Position numbers and translations under genes: made by a program
Shown here: piece by piece, positions 1 through 6,765 of the stretch
Layout: every line of letters starts with the position of its first letter
Numbering within the stretch: position 1 is the stretch's first letter
Assembly (NCBI GenBank): GCA_014523625.1
Contig: JAATVP010000037.1
Location: 1 to 10,985 of the forward strand
Length of the DNA: 10,985 nt
From: Nitrososphaerales archaeon TH5896
Lineage (GTDB): Archaea > Thermoproteota > Nitrososphaeria > Nitrososphaerales > Nitrososphaeraceae
Direction: 5' to 3'
The notes under the pieces: model-generated
Databases searched by the model: none
The model's input: the letters and a program-made list of their open reading frames with translations, nothing else
What the model was told of the DNA's origin: nothing

Positions 1-17
1 CCAAAAAGCGATTAGAG

Positions 18-332
18 ATGATGGAAACGATAGAATTCGAGAACTCGCTTCAAGAACGAGTTCAAGAGCTGAATTTAAAATTAAAAGACTGCAATAATTT
101 GCGAGAGTCAGACATTTTGATAAACGAAATAGATACGCTTGAAAGTATTCTGGGGCGCTTGTCTGATCTGAAATATGGCGCGGAGACACGAGCGATAGAA
201 GTCGCAAATGCTAACTATGACTTCAAACAAGCAAATCGTTTGAGAAAGAAATTAATTAAATTCCAGGACACTGAAGATGAAATTAGTGCTCAATGCTCAT
301 TTAACAAAATGATCAACTTCTTAATAGCCTAG
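18..332 (+). CDS. Small coiled-coil protein with a UVR-like motif
   Basis: A 104-residue soluble, charged, almost entirely helical protein with heptad-like leucine and isoleucine spacing over residues 5-60, which suggests a coiled coil. Residues 66-82 (NYDFKQANRLRKKLIKF) resemble the UVR motif, a short helical hairpin of the form DF..A..LR..I found in UvrB, UvrC and Clp-type proteins, where it mediates protein-protein contact. The resemblance is by eye only; no nuclease or ATPase domain is present, so any DNA-repair role would be guesswork. ATG at 18 is followed by a second ATG at 21, and either could be the start. The upstream region lies outside the window, so the promoter cannot be judged. 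The following 140 bases hold what looks like a decayed coiled-coil fragment that may be related. Confidence 0.6.
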   Translation: MMETIEFENSLQERVQELNLKLKDCNNLRESDILINEIDTLESILGRLSDLKYGAETRAIEVANANYDFKQANRLRKKLIKFQDTEDEISAQCSFNKMINFLIA

Positions 333-354
333 TTTCATAACGATCTACAGAATC

Positions 355-493
355 ATGTGTCTTTCCAACATACAGGAAGTAATTGCAGCAAAAGCTGAAG
401 TTGCTGGTAGATGCCAAAGAGCTTGAGCGGATATGAGAAGATTTATCTGATGCCTATTCTATACCTGAATTTGATTATGCCAGAAGTCAGTAG
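355..493 (+). pseudogene. Possible remnant of a coiled-coil / UVR-like gene
   Basis: Between the coiled-coil gene and the MBL gene there are protein-like stretches in two frames. From ATG 355 one frame reads NIQEVIAAKAEVAG and then stops at 424. The frame starting at 398 reads KLLVDAKELERI, a TGA at 434, then EDLSDAYSIPEFDYARSQ and a TAG at 491. The PEFDYARS end resembles the DF..A.. core of a UVR motif. This looks like a small helical gene broken by one frameshift and one nonsense codon. It overlaps the long 5' extension of the next gene, which argues that the extension is not coding. The call rests on composition and motif appearance only. Confidence 0.25.
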
Positions 494-1253
494 GACATTC
501 TATAGCCCAAAAGATGTTGATGTAGAGATTTCAGAGATTAAAGACGGAATATACAGAATTTCAGGGATGGTAGACATGCATGGAATCACTTTCAATCAGT
601 TTTTAATTGACGATGAAAAACCAATGCTAATTCATACGGGTCCAGTTGGAATGTACAAAAAAATAGAAGAAAAAGTAAAAGAAGTTATTCCGCTGCAAAA
701 GCTGGCCTACGTATCGTTTTTACACTTCGAAAGTGATGAATGGGGAGGAATGGCATTTCTAGATTCTGCTGATGCAAAATTAGTATGTAGCGATTTAAGT
801 TCTAAGTTGAATCTAGCAGGATGGCATGGTATGTCTGCAGACCATGTTTCTTTTTGGGACAATGAAACTTTAAACACTGGCAAAAGACGGTTTAGATTTA
901 TTATGACTCCACATGTTCACCATTGGGACAGCATGATGATATATGAAGAGACTACAAAGTCTCTATTTCCATCTGACTTGTTTATTCAGCCTGGTAATAA
1001 CAAACCAGTCATATCTGAAGACTTGTCGGAAAGCATGATTGCTCTTTATCGAGCAGTAGGAATATTTGCTAGTGAAGAGCCAGTAAGACGTACTACAAGA
1101 AGACTAATAGATCTGTCTCCTAATATGGTATACCCCATGCATGGCTCATGTATTGATAGTTCTGCTTTTCCAAAGTATACAGATGCAATAATAAAAAATA
1201 ATTTTGCTTATACTGGTATGTTGTTAGGTCAAAAGTTGGAAGACATAAGTTAA
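477..1253 (+). CDS. Metallo-beta-lactamase fold protein of flavodiiron (ODP) type
   Basis: Codes for a cytoplasmic MBL-fold protein of about 258 residues, matching the diiron domain of flavodiiron proteins, which reduce O2 or NO. Counting from the chosen ATG at 477, the ligand positions are visible: HFESD (H83, E85, D87), HHWDSM (second H, 149), FPSDLF (D167) and YPMHGS (H222). In the flavodiiron family the first motif is HxExDH; here the sixth position is glutamate. No flavodoxin or rubredoxin domain follows, so it is a stand-alone MBL module that would need an outside electron donor, or a diverged enzyme with another substrate. The frame is open back to ATG 411, but homology of this family begins at MPEVSRTFYSP and the extra 22 residues overlap an apparent gene remnant, so 477 is preferred. 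No ribosome-binding site is seen, consistent with a leaderless message. Confidence 0.85.
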   Translation: MPEVSRTFYSPKDVDVEISEIKDGIYRISGMVDMHGITFNQFLIDDEKPMLIHTGPVGMYKKIEEKVKEVIPLQKLAYVSFLHFESDEWGGMAFLDSADAKLVCSDLSSKLNLAGWHGMSADHVSFWDNETLNTGKRRFRFIMTPHVHHWDSMMIYEETTKSLFPSDLFIQPGNNKPVISEDLSESMIALYRAVGIFASEEPVRRTTRRLIDLSPNMVYPMHGSCIDSSAFPKYTDAIIKNNFAYTGMLLGQKLEDIS

Positions 1254-1291
1254 TCATAAAAGACCATAATTTGGAGTGCAGGCTTCAAAAA

Positions 1292-1309
1292 CCGATTAAA
1301 TTTAATCGG
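1292..1309. repeat. Perfect 18-bp palindrome
   Basis: CCGATTAAATTTAATCGG is a perfect two-fold palindrome with no spacer, 39 bases after the stop codon of the MBL gene and about 240 bases before the next gene. It could be an operator for a dimeric regulator or form a short hairpin at the 3' end of the MBL transcript. No long T run follows it, so it does not look like a standard archaeal terminator. Confidence 0.6.
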
Positions 1310-1374
1310 ACTTGATAAGTCTTATAACATACGATTAGTAGGACTATCGATATCAAAAACCAACAGCTAAAACG

Positions 1375-1435
1375 ATGGACAAATAATTGACCAAACCGTA
1401 GTGAGTAGCGGTTTGCGGATAGTTAATTTGTCCAT
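1375..1435. repeat. Nested inverted repeat / long hairpin
   Basis: Two inverted repeats are nested around one centre. The outer arms are ATGGACAAAT (1375-1384) and ATTTGTCCAT (1426-1435), a perfect 10-bp match. The inner arms are CAAACCG (1392-1398) and CGGTTTG (1409-1415), a perfect 7-bp match, with a 10-base loop. The linkers between the arms are imperfectly complementary. As RNA this would fold into one stem-loop of 61 nucleotides with an internal loop. It could be a small RNA, a structured untranslated region or a relic miniature inverted-repeat element; no flanking target-site duplication is evident. Confidence 0.6.
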
Positions 1436-1550
1436 GACATTAACAATTGCAAAATGATTGATTGTACCCTCACGATCAGGAGTGTCTAGAATTGTACATC
1501 AACTGAAAGCTTTTTCTATTTCGACCTATTAACACGAATTTAATAAACTA

Positions 1551-2114
1551 ATGCGCCAAATCAAGCTCCAACTAGCTACCGCATATTTGGGACTAGCCAG
1601 CGATAAGAAACTTTTTACACTTATGCTAGTCGTGATAGTTACCATCACGGTTGATTCACAAATTGGTTATATTGCTGATTTTATACCTGAACAATTGTCA
1701 TCAGGTACTGGGATCACTATATTCATCATTATTGTGGCAATATTTGTTGTAACACAGCACCTTATTTTATGGTATGTCAAGCACCTAATCAAAGAAACCA
1801 AAGACAAAGTATCACATCTGAGGCTATTGCAATCAGGAGTATCTGTTGGACAGTATACACTTTTAGCTGTGATAGCTCTTATTATCCTGCAGATTTTATT
1901 AATACATGAATACAGCATCATAACTCTTTATGTCACTTATGCAATCAGTTACGGACTTTGGATCATAATTTTGGCTTTCTTGGCCGCGGCTTTTTTCTCT
2001 TGGTACAGACATTCCAATAAAGATATTATGGTATTAATACTTGCCCTATCTATGATTGCATATGTAATTAATGGAATAGCTGGTCTGGCAAAATATTCTG
2101 ATATGCTGATTTAA
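1551..2114 (+). CDS. Polytopic membrane protein, N-terminal half (interrupted gene)
   Basis: 187 residues, mostly hydrophobic, with about five membrane segments around residues 20-37, 54-77, 101-121, 123-150 and 159-181. Basic residues between segments (for example KHLIKETKDK at about 76-85) mark loops. It ends at TAA 2112-2114, but the same frame continues without another stop to 2894 and encodes about five further membrane segments. The stop is therefore best read as an internal nonsense codon in one gene of about 447 codons. No catalytic motif is seen and the family is not recognised by name. ATG 1551 is the first start in the frame; an AT-rich TTTAATAA lies only a few bases upstream, too close to be its TATA box. 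If not a sequencing error, the truncated half may still be made as a five-helix protein. Confidence 0.6.
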   Translation: MRQIKLQLATAYLGLASDKKLFTLMLVVIVTITVDSQIGYIADFIPEQLSSGTGITIFIIIVAIFVVTQHLILWYVKHLIKETKDKVSHLRLLQSGVSVGQYTLLAVIALIILQILLIHEYSIITLYVTYAISYGLWIIILAFLAAAFFSWYRHSNKDIMVLILALSMIAYVINGIAGLAKYSDMLI

Positions 2115-2894
2115 CAGAAGCCAATAGTAACATCTGAAGATGCTGCATATTTTCCGGAGTTCAGTATTGAGTCAGTTGGAAGCCAGATTGGATTGGTCAA
2201 TCATGTAGCTTCTACAGCAGCGTATATTCTTACTTGGATTGGAACTGTCAAGATGCTATATCCATATATCAAAAAATTGGGCAAGTTCAAGTTCTGGATC
2301 ATTATGGGAGTAGTTATGGCATACTATCTTATTGAGTACCCTCTTTTCGTTTTAGGGTACTTTACTCCATCGGAAGATACCGATGCTATGACGAATATTC
2401 TTATTTTTTCAACGGCTGCACTTCTGTCAGGAATCATATTTGGGGCAGCATTCCTATCCGTTGCAAGAACTCTACGAAAAGATAGTAGTCTCAGAAAGCA
2501 TATGATAATCGCAGCTTATGGATTTGTTCTTTTTTACATTGCAGGCTCTGCTAGTGCTGCTCAGGCAGCGTATCCCCCCTATGGAATTGTTTCCGTCTCG
2601 TTTATCGGATTATCTTGCTATTTGATATACATAGGCTTATACTCTTCAGCAGTTACTGTATCTCAAGATACTACACTGCGACTCTCCATTAGAAAGTCTA
2701 TAACTGATCAAACAAAGTTTCTGGATAGTATGGGATCAGCTCATATGGAACAAGAGTTACAATCAACTGTTTTAAAGATTGCAAAGAAGCATGCAGATGT
2801 ATTACCTGAAAAGACTGGAGTTGAAGCTTCGATGACTGAGGGTGACTTCAAAGAGTATATGGCAATGGTGATGGATGAAATCCATAAATCATGA
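2115..2894 (+). pseudogene. Polytopic membrane protein, C-terminal half after internal TAA
   Basis: Continues in the same frame directly after TAA 2112-2114 and is open for 259 codons to the TGA at 2892. The first 26 codons after the stop (QKPIVTSEDAAYFPEFSIES and on) look like a normal loop, so coding continuity runs right up to the stop. A downstream TTG at 2193 could be a start, but it lies inside this continuous sequence and has no ribosome-binding site. About five membrane segments follow, then a soluble charged C-terminal tail of about 75 residues with amphipathic helices (from about 2670 onward), probably cytoplasmic. Together with the first half this would be a membrane protein of about ten helices with a cytoplasmic tail, function unknown. 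A one-base change restores the frame, so a recent mutation or sequencing error are both possible. Confidence 0.6.
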
Positions 2895-3038
2895 CATGCA
2901 TCATATCCATTCTACTCATCTGCTAGTTCTCCAATACTTCCGTTAGTCGCTATTCTCTGAATGCCAGTATTTGTATAAAAAACAGACTACATTCTGACAA
3001 AATAAATGCTTTAAAACTACCACTCATTCCTGTAAAGA

Positions 3039-3212
3039 CTGCAGTCGGGTGAATCGCGCAGTATTACGGTGATGGCTGACCCTCGGCTACTGGCGCATTA
3101 CAATGGAGACGCCGACCAGTGGCACATCGCCACAGGGAAGTACCAAGTAGGGTTTGGCAGAGCCGATATATTCTATTTCATAGTATTATCATACTTTCAA
3201 ATATTGTATTAA
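3039..3212 (+). pseudogene. Scrap of a GH3 beta-glucosidase (C-terminal Fn3-like domain)
   Basis: A short reading frame begins just after a TAA at 3033 and reads LQSGESRSITVMADPRLLAH, then YNGDADQWHIATGKYQVGFG and RAD, before running into AT-rich nonsense and a TAA at 3210. The pattern GESR..tV..DPRLLA.....qW.I..G.Y.V..G..aD is characteristic of the fibronectin type III-like domain at the C-terminus of family 3 glycoside hydrolases. Only about 43 residues of an enzyme of usually 700-900 residues remain, with no catalytic domain, so it cannot be active. The matching bases (3039 to about 3167) are visibly richer in G and C than both flanks, with sharp borders, suggesting transfer from a GC-rich soil microbe followed by deletion. 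The ATG at 3072 would give a 46-residue peptide, but it lies inside the domain. The rest of 2895-3261 shows nothing convincing. Confidence 0.6.
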
Positions 3213-3261
3213 ACCCAAAGTCGAGCATTTAAAGGCATTTGTAATCCAACTATAACCGAGA

Positions 3262-3810
3262 TCACTTACTTTTTATGTTTTTATAGAACCGATCATTAAA
3301 TTCCAATAATAGTGCATCTGTACGATCGTCATTTTTTCTCATATAATAGTAGAGTTCTTCAGTAGCCGCATGATAATCAATACCAATATTCTGCGCGATC
3401 TCTAAAGCAATCGCAGAAATCATCAGTTTGCGAAGAACAAGATCATGTCCATAGTTTATGAAATCGTATGATATCTCTTCTAGAAAGTTCTTAAAGTTTG
3501 ATTCAATATGACGGTCTTTTGCATCACGATTTTTTAATGCAAATGGGATAGCCATATTCCTTCGTTTCATATGAATATTTTCTACCATTTCTATAAAGGA
3601 ATCATTCAACTGATGATCATGAAAAAGGATCTGGGATAACAAATCGGAAGCGTGTGATTCACTTATTTGCATCTTATCAACTAAAGTGAATAAAACATGA
3701 CATGCGGCACAACCATCTTGTCTAACTTTTGAAGGATTATTACGTACATTTTCTATTTCTCCCAGAATTATTTCTTTAGCCTCTAGCTCATTTCCATTTT
3801 CGGGGTCCAT
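3262..3810 (-). CDS. Hypothetical helical protein with a CAACH motif
   Basis: 182 residues, soluble, with no signal peptide or membrane segment and strongly helical composition. The family is not recognised. Residues 34-38 are CAACH, which matches the CxxCH haem c attachment motif. Lacking an export signal, a covalent haem is unlikely, because cytochrome c maturation occurs outside the membrane. A metal site or thiol pair, helped by the nearby HDH at 64-66, is equally possible. The start ATG (complement of 3808-3810) lies about 28 bases from the centre of an AT palindrome that can serve as its TATA region, so the message may be leaderless. It is a single gene on the minus strand with no operon partner. 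Confidence 0.65.
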   Translation of the reverse strand: MDPENGNELEAKEIILGEIENVRNNPSKVRQDGCAACHVLFTLVDKMQISESHASDLLSQILFHDHQLNDSFIEMVENIHMKRRNMAIPFALKNRDAKDRHIESNFKNFLEEISYDFINYGHDLVLRKLMISAIALEIAQNIGIDYHAATEELYYYMRKNDDRTDALLLEFNDRFYKNIKSK

Positions 3811-3831
3811 TATTACTCGATCTTCTCATGC

Positions 3832-3845
3832 CTATTAATTAATAG
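3832..3845 (-). promoter_or_regulatory. AT palindrome, probable TATA region of the 3262-3810 gene
   Basis: CTATTAATTAATAG is a perfect 14-bp palindrome centred about 28 bases upstream of the minus-strand start codon. That is the distance expected between a TATA box and the transcription start of a leaderless archaeal gene. Its symmetry would also allow a dimeric regulator to bind over the TATA box. Function is inferred from position. Confidence 0.4.
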
Positions 3846-3937
3846 ATGGTACACAGAAATATATTGTTAAGATCGCCATCTTTTTGTGTTATGCTGTAAT
3901 CGAAGGATAAAATGGAGGATAAAATAGGTGAAGAAAT

Positions 3938-4165
3938 TCATGTATCTAAATAGATAATACGGGCATTACATTGTTCTGCAAAGTCAATAAGAATGCCTTT
4001 AAGACGTACCTAGGAATATCTTGAGATATCCAAATATTTATATGAAATCATATCGAGTTGAATTGGTTTAAAAAAATGTTCTGTGATAAATCTAGTAATT
4101 TTATTTATGCTGCAGCCGTTGTCATATAACGAAGTAACGCTATTTCAACTGCTAACTGTAGACAT
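3938..4165 (-). pseudogene. Probable decayed small gene with two in-frame stops
   Basis: On the minus strand from ATG at 4165, one frame reads MSTVSS, TGA, then 43 codons including INKITRFITEHFFKP and ISYKYLDISRYS, TAG, and then VRLKGILIDFAEQCNARIIY, LDT and a TGA at 3938. The two longer segments look protein-like and share one frame, which suggests a gene of about 75 codons with two nonsense mutations. The segment ILIDFAEQCNARIIYLDT loosely resembles the acetyl-CoA-binding and following strand region of GNAT acetyltransferases, but that is not enough to name it. In AT-rich DNA such open stretches can arise by chance. The remaining parts of 3846-4337 show no other gene. Confidence 0.25.
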
Positions 4166-4337
4166 ATCATTATTAATCATCTAAATTGAGAATCTTTTTG
4201 TCATGAATCTCTAGAATTTAAAGCATGGTTATGTCTCTTTCTTTTTTCTCTATTTTTTGCATATATCATCCCTTAACTTTTGGTCTGGTAGGTGTTATTC
4301 CTTGATGCTGTACTGATATGTTTGGTTGGTTGTCCAG

Positions 4338-4383
4338 TATATTTAATAGAGAGAATTATTATCCATCATAATTGAAAGAGGAG
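4338..4383 (+). promoter_or_regulatory. TATA box and Shine-Dalgarno site of the TetR gene
   Basis: TATATTTAATA at 4338-4348 matches an archaeal TATA box. Transcription would start about 25 bases further on, near 4368, leaving a short leader. GAGGAG at 4378-4383 is a strong Shine-Dalgarno sequence just before ATG 4386 and supports that start. No clear inverted-repeat operator for autoregulation was found between them. Confidence 0.55.
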
Positions 4384-4385
4384 AG

Positions 4386-4997
4386 ATGCCTAATCACAAT
4401 CGTAATCGTAGAGAAGAAAAAGTAAATCATATTTTACAAGCTTCATTGAAAGTACTTGCTACTAAAGGTTATGAAAATGCTACTATAGCTGATATATCTA
4501 ATGCTGCTCATGTTAGCAGAGGGATTTTACATTATTATTTTACAGACAAGGAAGACCTAGTAAGTAAGGCATTAGCAAAGAGTTCTAGCAGCCTTATACA
4601 ATCTTCTTTGGTGGGAATCAAGGGAAATTCTGCAGAAGAAGTAGTAGATGAGATATTAAATAGATACCTAACGAACTTACAACAACATCCTGAATTTTAC
4701 GCTTTTCTATTTGAAATGTGGTGCGCCAGTAGGCGCAGTAAAAAGATAAAAAGCGAATTAGAGGGCTGCATTGAGAAAGTAGTAATCTCTATTGAAAAAT
4801 TACTAGAGAATGTAGGGAATAATAGTAGTATGTTAATGTCTAGTCATGATGAATCTAGGGAGATAGCAAAGGCTCTTCTTGCATTATCTGATGGTATTGC
4901 TTTCCATCTTCTGATAAATCATTCCGAGAATTTGAAGAATAAAAAATTTTGGTCGCTGATAAAAAATATGATGTTGGCTGTTTTGAAGAGACGATGA
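4386..4997 (+). CDS. TetR/AcrR family transcriptional regulator
   Basis: 203 residues, the usual length of the family. Residues 12-58 form the N-terminal DNA-binding domain: the first helix, then the helix-turn-helix over about 32-51 (ATIADISNAAHVSRGILHYY), closed by FTDKEDLV, a pattern diagnostic of TetR regulators. The C-terminal part (about 60-203) is helical and would bind a ligand and dimerise; WCASRRSKKI near residues 112-121 resembles the BetI-like subgroup. TetR proteins are usually repressors displaced by a small molecule. The target is not evident: the next genes are the broken hydrolase copy in the same direction and the intact hydrolase on the opposite strand. The start is well supported by a GAGGAG ribosome-binding site. 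Confidence 0.9.
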   Translation: MPNHNRNRREEKVNHILQASLKVLATKGYENATIADISNAAHVSRGILHYYFTDKEDLVSKALAKSSSSLIQSSLVGIKGNSAEEVVDEILNRYLTNLQQHPEFYAFLFEMWCASRRSKKIKSELEGCIEKVVISIEKLLENVGNNSSMLMSSHDESREIAKALLALSDGIAFHLLINHSENLKNKKFWSLIKNMMLAVLKRR

Positions 4998-5112
4998 TGT
5001 AAACCTCATACGTTTTGCACCGTCTTTATCTTCTCCCTCTTCGACTCGAATTATTAAAGCAGATGTATGCACCGAGCTAGCTATTAGGAAAGTAAAGTTC
5101 GCACTCACTAAC

Positions 5113-5120
5113 TTTATAAA
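5113..5120 (+). promoter_or_regulatory. TATA box of the truncated hydrolase copy
   Basis: TTTATAAA, centred about 34 bases before the GTG start at 5151. The identical octamer precedes the intact hydrolase gene (6318-6325, minus strand), so the broken copy seems to have kept its promoter element. TTTATAAA is itself palindromic, so orientation is inferred from the gene. Confidence 0.4.
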
Positions 5121-5150
5121 CCCTATAAACATGATTTCGTCACGTGTCAT

Positions 5151-5387
5151 GTGAAAGAATTATTTCAACAAACAAAATCTTCAGCCCTAATATATTTATG
5201 TATTTTTCTTATTTCAAGTTTTGTTGTAACTATATTTTTTAGCTCAGCCAGCTTGGAGAACAAGACTGCTGCTGTTGAATCTGGAATATTATATAAGATG
5301 ATTCTAGCAAATAACACTAATATCATTTTAGTGCGTGGAGCAATCAGCAATGGATCTATATGAAGCAAAATACTAAAATACTACTAA
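5151..5387 (+). pseudogene. Truncated second copy of the alpha/beta hydrolase gene
   Basis: From GTG 5151, 70 codons can be aligned with the N-terminus of the intact hydrolase on the opposite strand (5439-6296). Both share the pattern F.QT.S..L, a membrane segment or signal anchor at about residues 10-32, and NNT.I.L..GA.S.GS near residue 53 onward. The intact copy continues SVWNKVIPIL; here the frame reads SI, TGA (5361-5363), SKILKYY and TAA (5385-5387). The tryptophan codon TGG thus seems to have become TGA, and similarity fades soon after. The conserved HG of the oxyanion hole is RG in this copy. The nucleophile, acid and histidine are all missing, so it cannot be an active enzyme. At most it yields a short membrane-anchored peptide. 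Only the first quarter of the gene survives. Confidence 0.65.
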
Positions 5388-5438
5388 CTTAAATAGTACA
5401 CATTTAGTATTATTACCGACTTCAATTTCAAGTGCAGT

Positions 5439-6296
5439 CTACAATGTCGAATCGCTGGCTTTTGTTGCATTTAAAATTAATTCAGCAATCTCATTTGGAT
5501 GTGATATAAGTGATGCGTGACTAGAATTTAGTGATATAGTAGTAGCATTCATTCTTTCTGCATAATTCCGCTGTATATCAGGTGGAATAAGATGGTCGTT
5601 CTCAGAGATCTGATACCATGATGAAAGCTGCTTCCATGCAGGAGGACCGGATTTTTCCATACCAATTGATTGATTAAAAGGTTTTTGCACCGCAGCCAAG
5701 ATATCAGTTTCGGCCGGATCAACATCATGAGCAAATAATTCATGGAATTTGTTTGGATTAAAATACAAAAATCCAGCACTATCAAGCTGAGTATTTTCAG
5801 TGAATCCTTTCAAATACTCCTCAGGGAGTTGTTCGAAGAAATCATTACCCGTTTCATCTTCATCGGGAGCAAGGGCGGCAAGATAAACAAGTCCTGTAAC
5901 ATTGGAATTATTATAACCCGCATTTGTAATTACTTCTCCACCATATGAATGTCCGACAAGGATTGCTGGTCCTCCAATTAGCTCGATTACACGCTCTACA
6001 GTAGCAATGTCATCTCCCAAAGAATGAAGCGGGAGCTGTACAGCTATAACTCTATGGCCTGCATCAGTTAGAATGGGTATTACCTTATTCCATACAGAGC
6101 CATCACTAACTGCTCCATGGATTAAAACTATTCTCGTATTATTTCCTGGCATCAAATCTGATGAGTCGGATGTTATCGAAATCCCGTTCTGCGGGCTGGC
6201 AAATCCTGTATATTTAATAGAAGTAAAACTCGTAATAAGCAAAACGCCAAAGCATACTAAGACTGCAGATTCTGTCTGTTTGAAAACATCTGACAT
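5439..6296 (-). CDS. Membrane-anchored alpha/beta hydrolase (esterase-like)
   Basis: 285 residues. Residues 10-29 form a hydrophobic segment after a short charged N-terminus, a signal anchor or signal peptide, so the enzyme probably acts on the outer face of the membrane. Asparagine-rich NxT/NxS sites, common in exported archaeal proteins, are frequent. The catalytic domain spans about residues 54-280: HG at 60-61 (oxyanion hole), nucleophile elbow GHSYGG with Ser117, Asp234 in SENDHLIPPD and His260 in NSSHASLISHP. This layout fits small esterase-type alpha/beta hydrolases related to the plant methylesterase/hydroxynitrile lyase group; the substrate is unknown. The ATG is 21-28 bases downstream of TTTATAAA, so the message is probably leaderless. 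A truncated copy lies opposite, at 5151-5387. Confidence 0.85.
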   Translation of the reverse strand: MSDVFKQTESAVLVCFGVLLITSFTSIKYTGFASPQNGISITSDSSDLMPGNNTRIVLIHGAVSDGSVWNKVIPILTDAGHRVIAVQLPLHSLGDDIATVERVIELIGGPAILVGHSYGGEVITNAGYNNSNVTGLVYLAALAPDEDETGNDFFEQLPEEYLKGFTENTQLDSAGFLYFNPNKFHELFAHDVDPAETDILAAVQKPFNQSIGMEKSGPPAWKQLSSWYQISENDHLIPPDIQRNYAERMNATTISLNSSHASLISHPNEIAELILNATKASDSTL

Positions 6297-6317
6297 ATCG
6301 TAAATAACTACTACATA

Positions 6318-6325
6318 TTTATAAA
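6318..6325 (-). promoter_or_regulatory. TATA box of the alpha/beta hydrolase gene
   Basis: TTTATAAA centred about 25 bases upstream of the minus-strand ATG at 6296. This places the transcription start at or next to the start codon, so the mRNA is predicted to be leaderless. Confidence 0.55.
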
Positions 6326-6656
6326 GATAGACAGATGAATTGAGGTTTATGAATTACGATGTGTACTCATAGGTCCGGCAGATATTGAGCTCTATGATCT
6401 GAAGAAGCAGAATATGTCATATTACATGTGATCATGAATCCCCACATCAATCAATCTTGATATGCGTGTCAAAATTTTTTTTGTATTGCACCTTATGTAA
6501 TATAAAGCTATTAAGAAAAAAATGACCAGGTTATTGAATAAGAGTATTATAAGAGATGTTGGATCCTGCTTTCAATACCTCAATCCATCTGCACATTACT
6601 AGTTATCGATTTCTCAAATTTTGAGCAATTAAAATATTTTGATTGATATTATCGAT

Positions 6657-6696
6657 GACCACGAATGAGTTGAGCGTATAGAAGACCACTAATGAG
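6657..6696. repeat. Pair of 13-bp direct repeats
   Basis: GACCACGAATGAG (6657-6669) and GACCACTAATGAG (6684-6696) differ at one base and lie 27 bases apart, centre to centre. They could be paired protein-binding sites or the footprint of a small duplication. No gene begins close by, so a regulatory role has no support beyond the repeat. Confidence 0.4.
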
Positions 6697-6765
6697 AGAT
6701 ATAACGATCCAACAGTACAATCATACTAAATTGAATGACCGTCGATTCTGCTAAGAGATACATAA

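Noticed and set aside
1667..1921. 84-codon minus-strand frame inside the membrane-protein gene
   Set aside because: Shadow of the plus-strand membrane gene; cysteine- and isoleucine-rich composition without any domain.
2912..2986. Minus-strand open stretch of 24 codons reading VFYTNTGIQRIATNGSIGEL then ADE
   Set aside because: Looks mildly like the end of a protein but has no start codon, no upstream continuation and no firm family match.
4016..4029. Inverted repeat ATATCT-TG-AGATAT
   Set aside because: Arms of six bases in AT-rich DNA are expected by chance and no gene starts nearby.
4884..5150. 88-codon minus-strand frame overlapping the end of the TetR gene
   Set aside because: About 40 codons are antisense to the well-supported TetR coding sequence and its start lies in the hydrolase relic's promoter region; no motif was recognised. 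A middle part looks mildly protein-like but not enough to call.
5742..6303. Plus-strand frames of 68 and 76 codons opposite the alpha/beta hydrolase
   Set aside because: Antisense to a gene with a complete catalytic triad and promoter; no motifs of their own.
6470..6484. T8 run considered as an archaeal terminator
   Set aside because: No plus-strand gene ends just upstream; the hydrolase is transcribed away from it.
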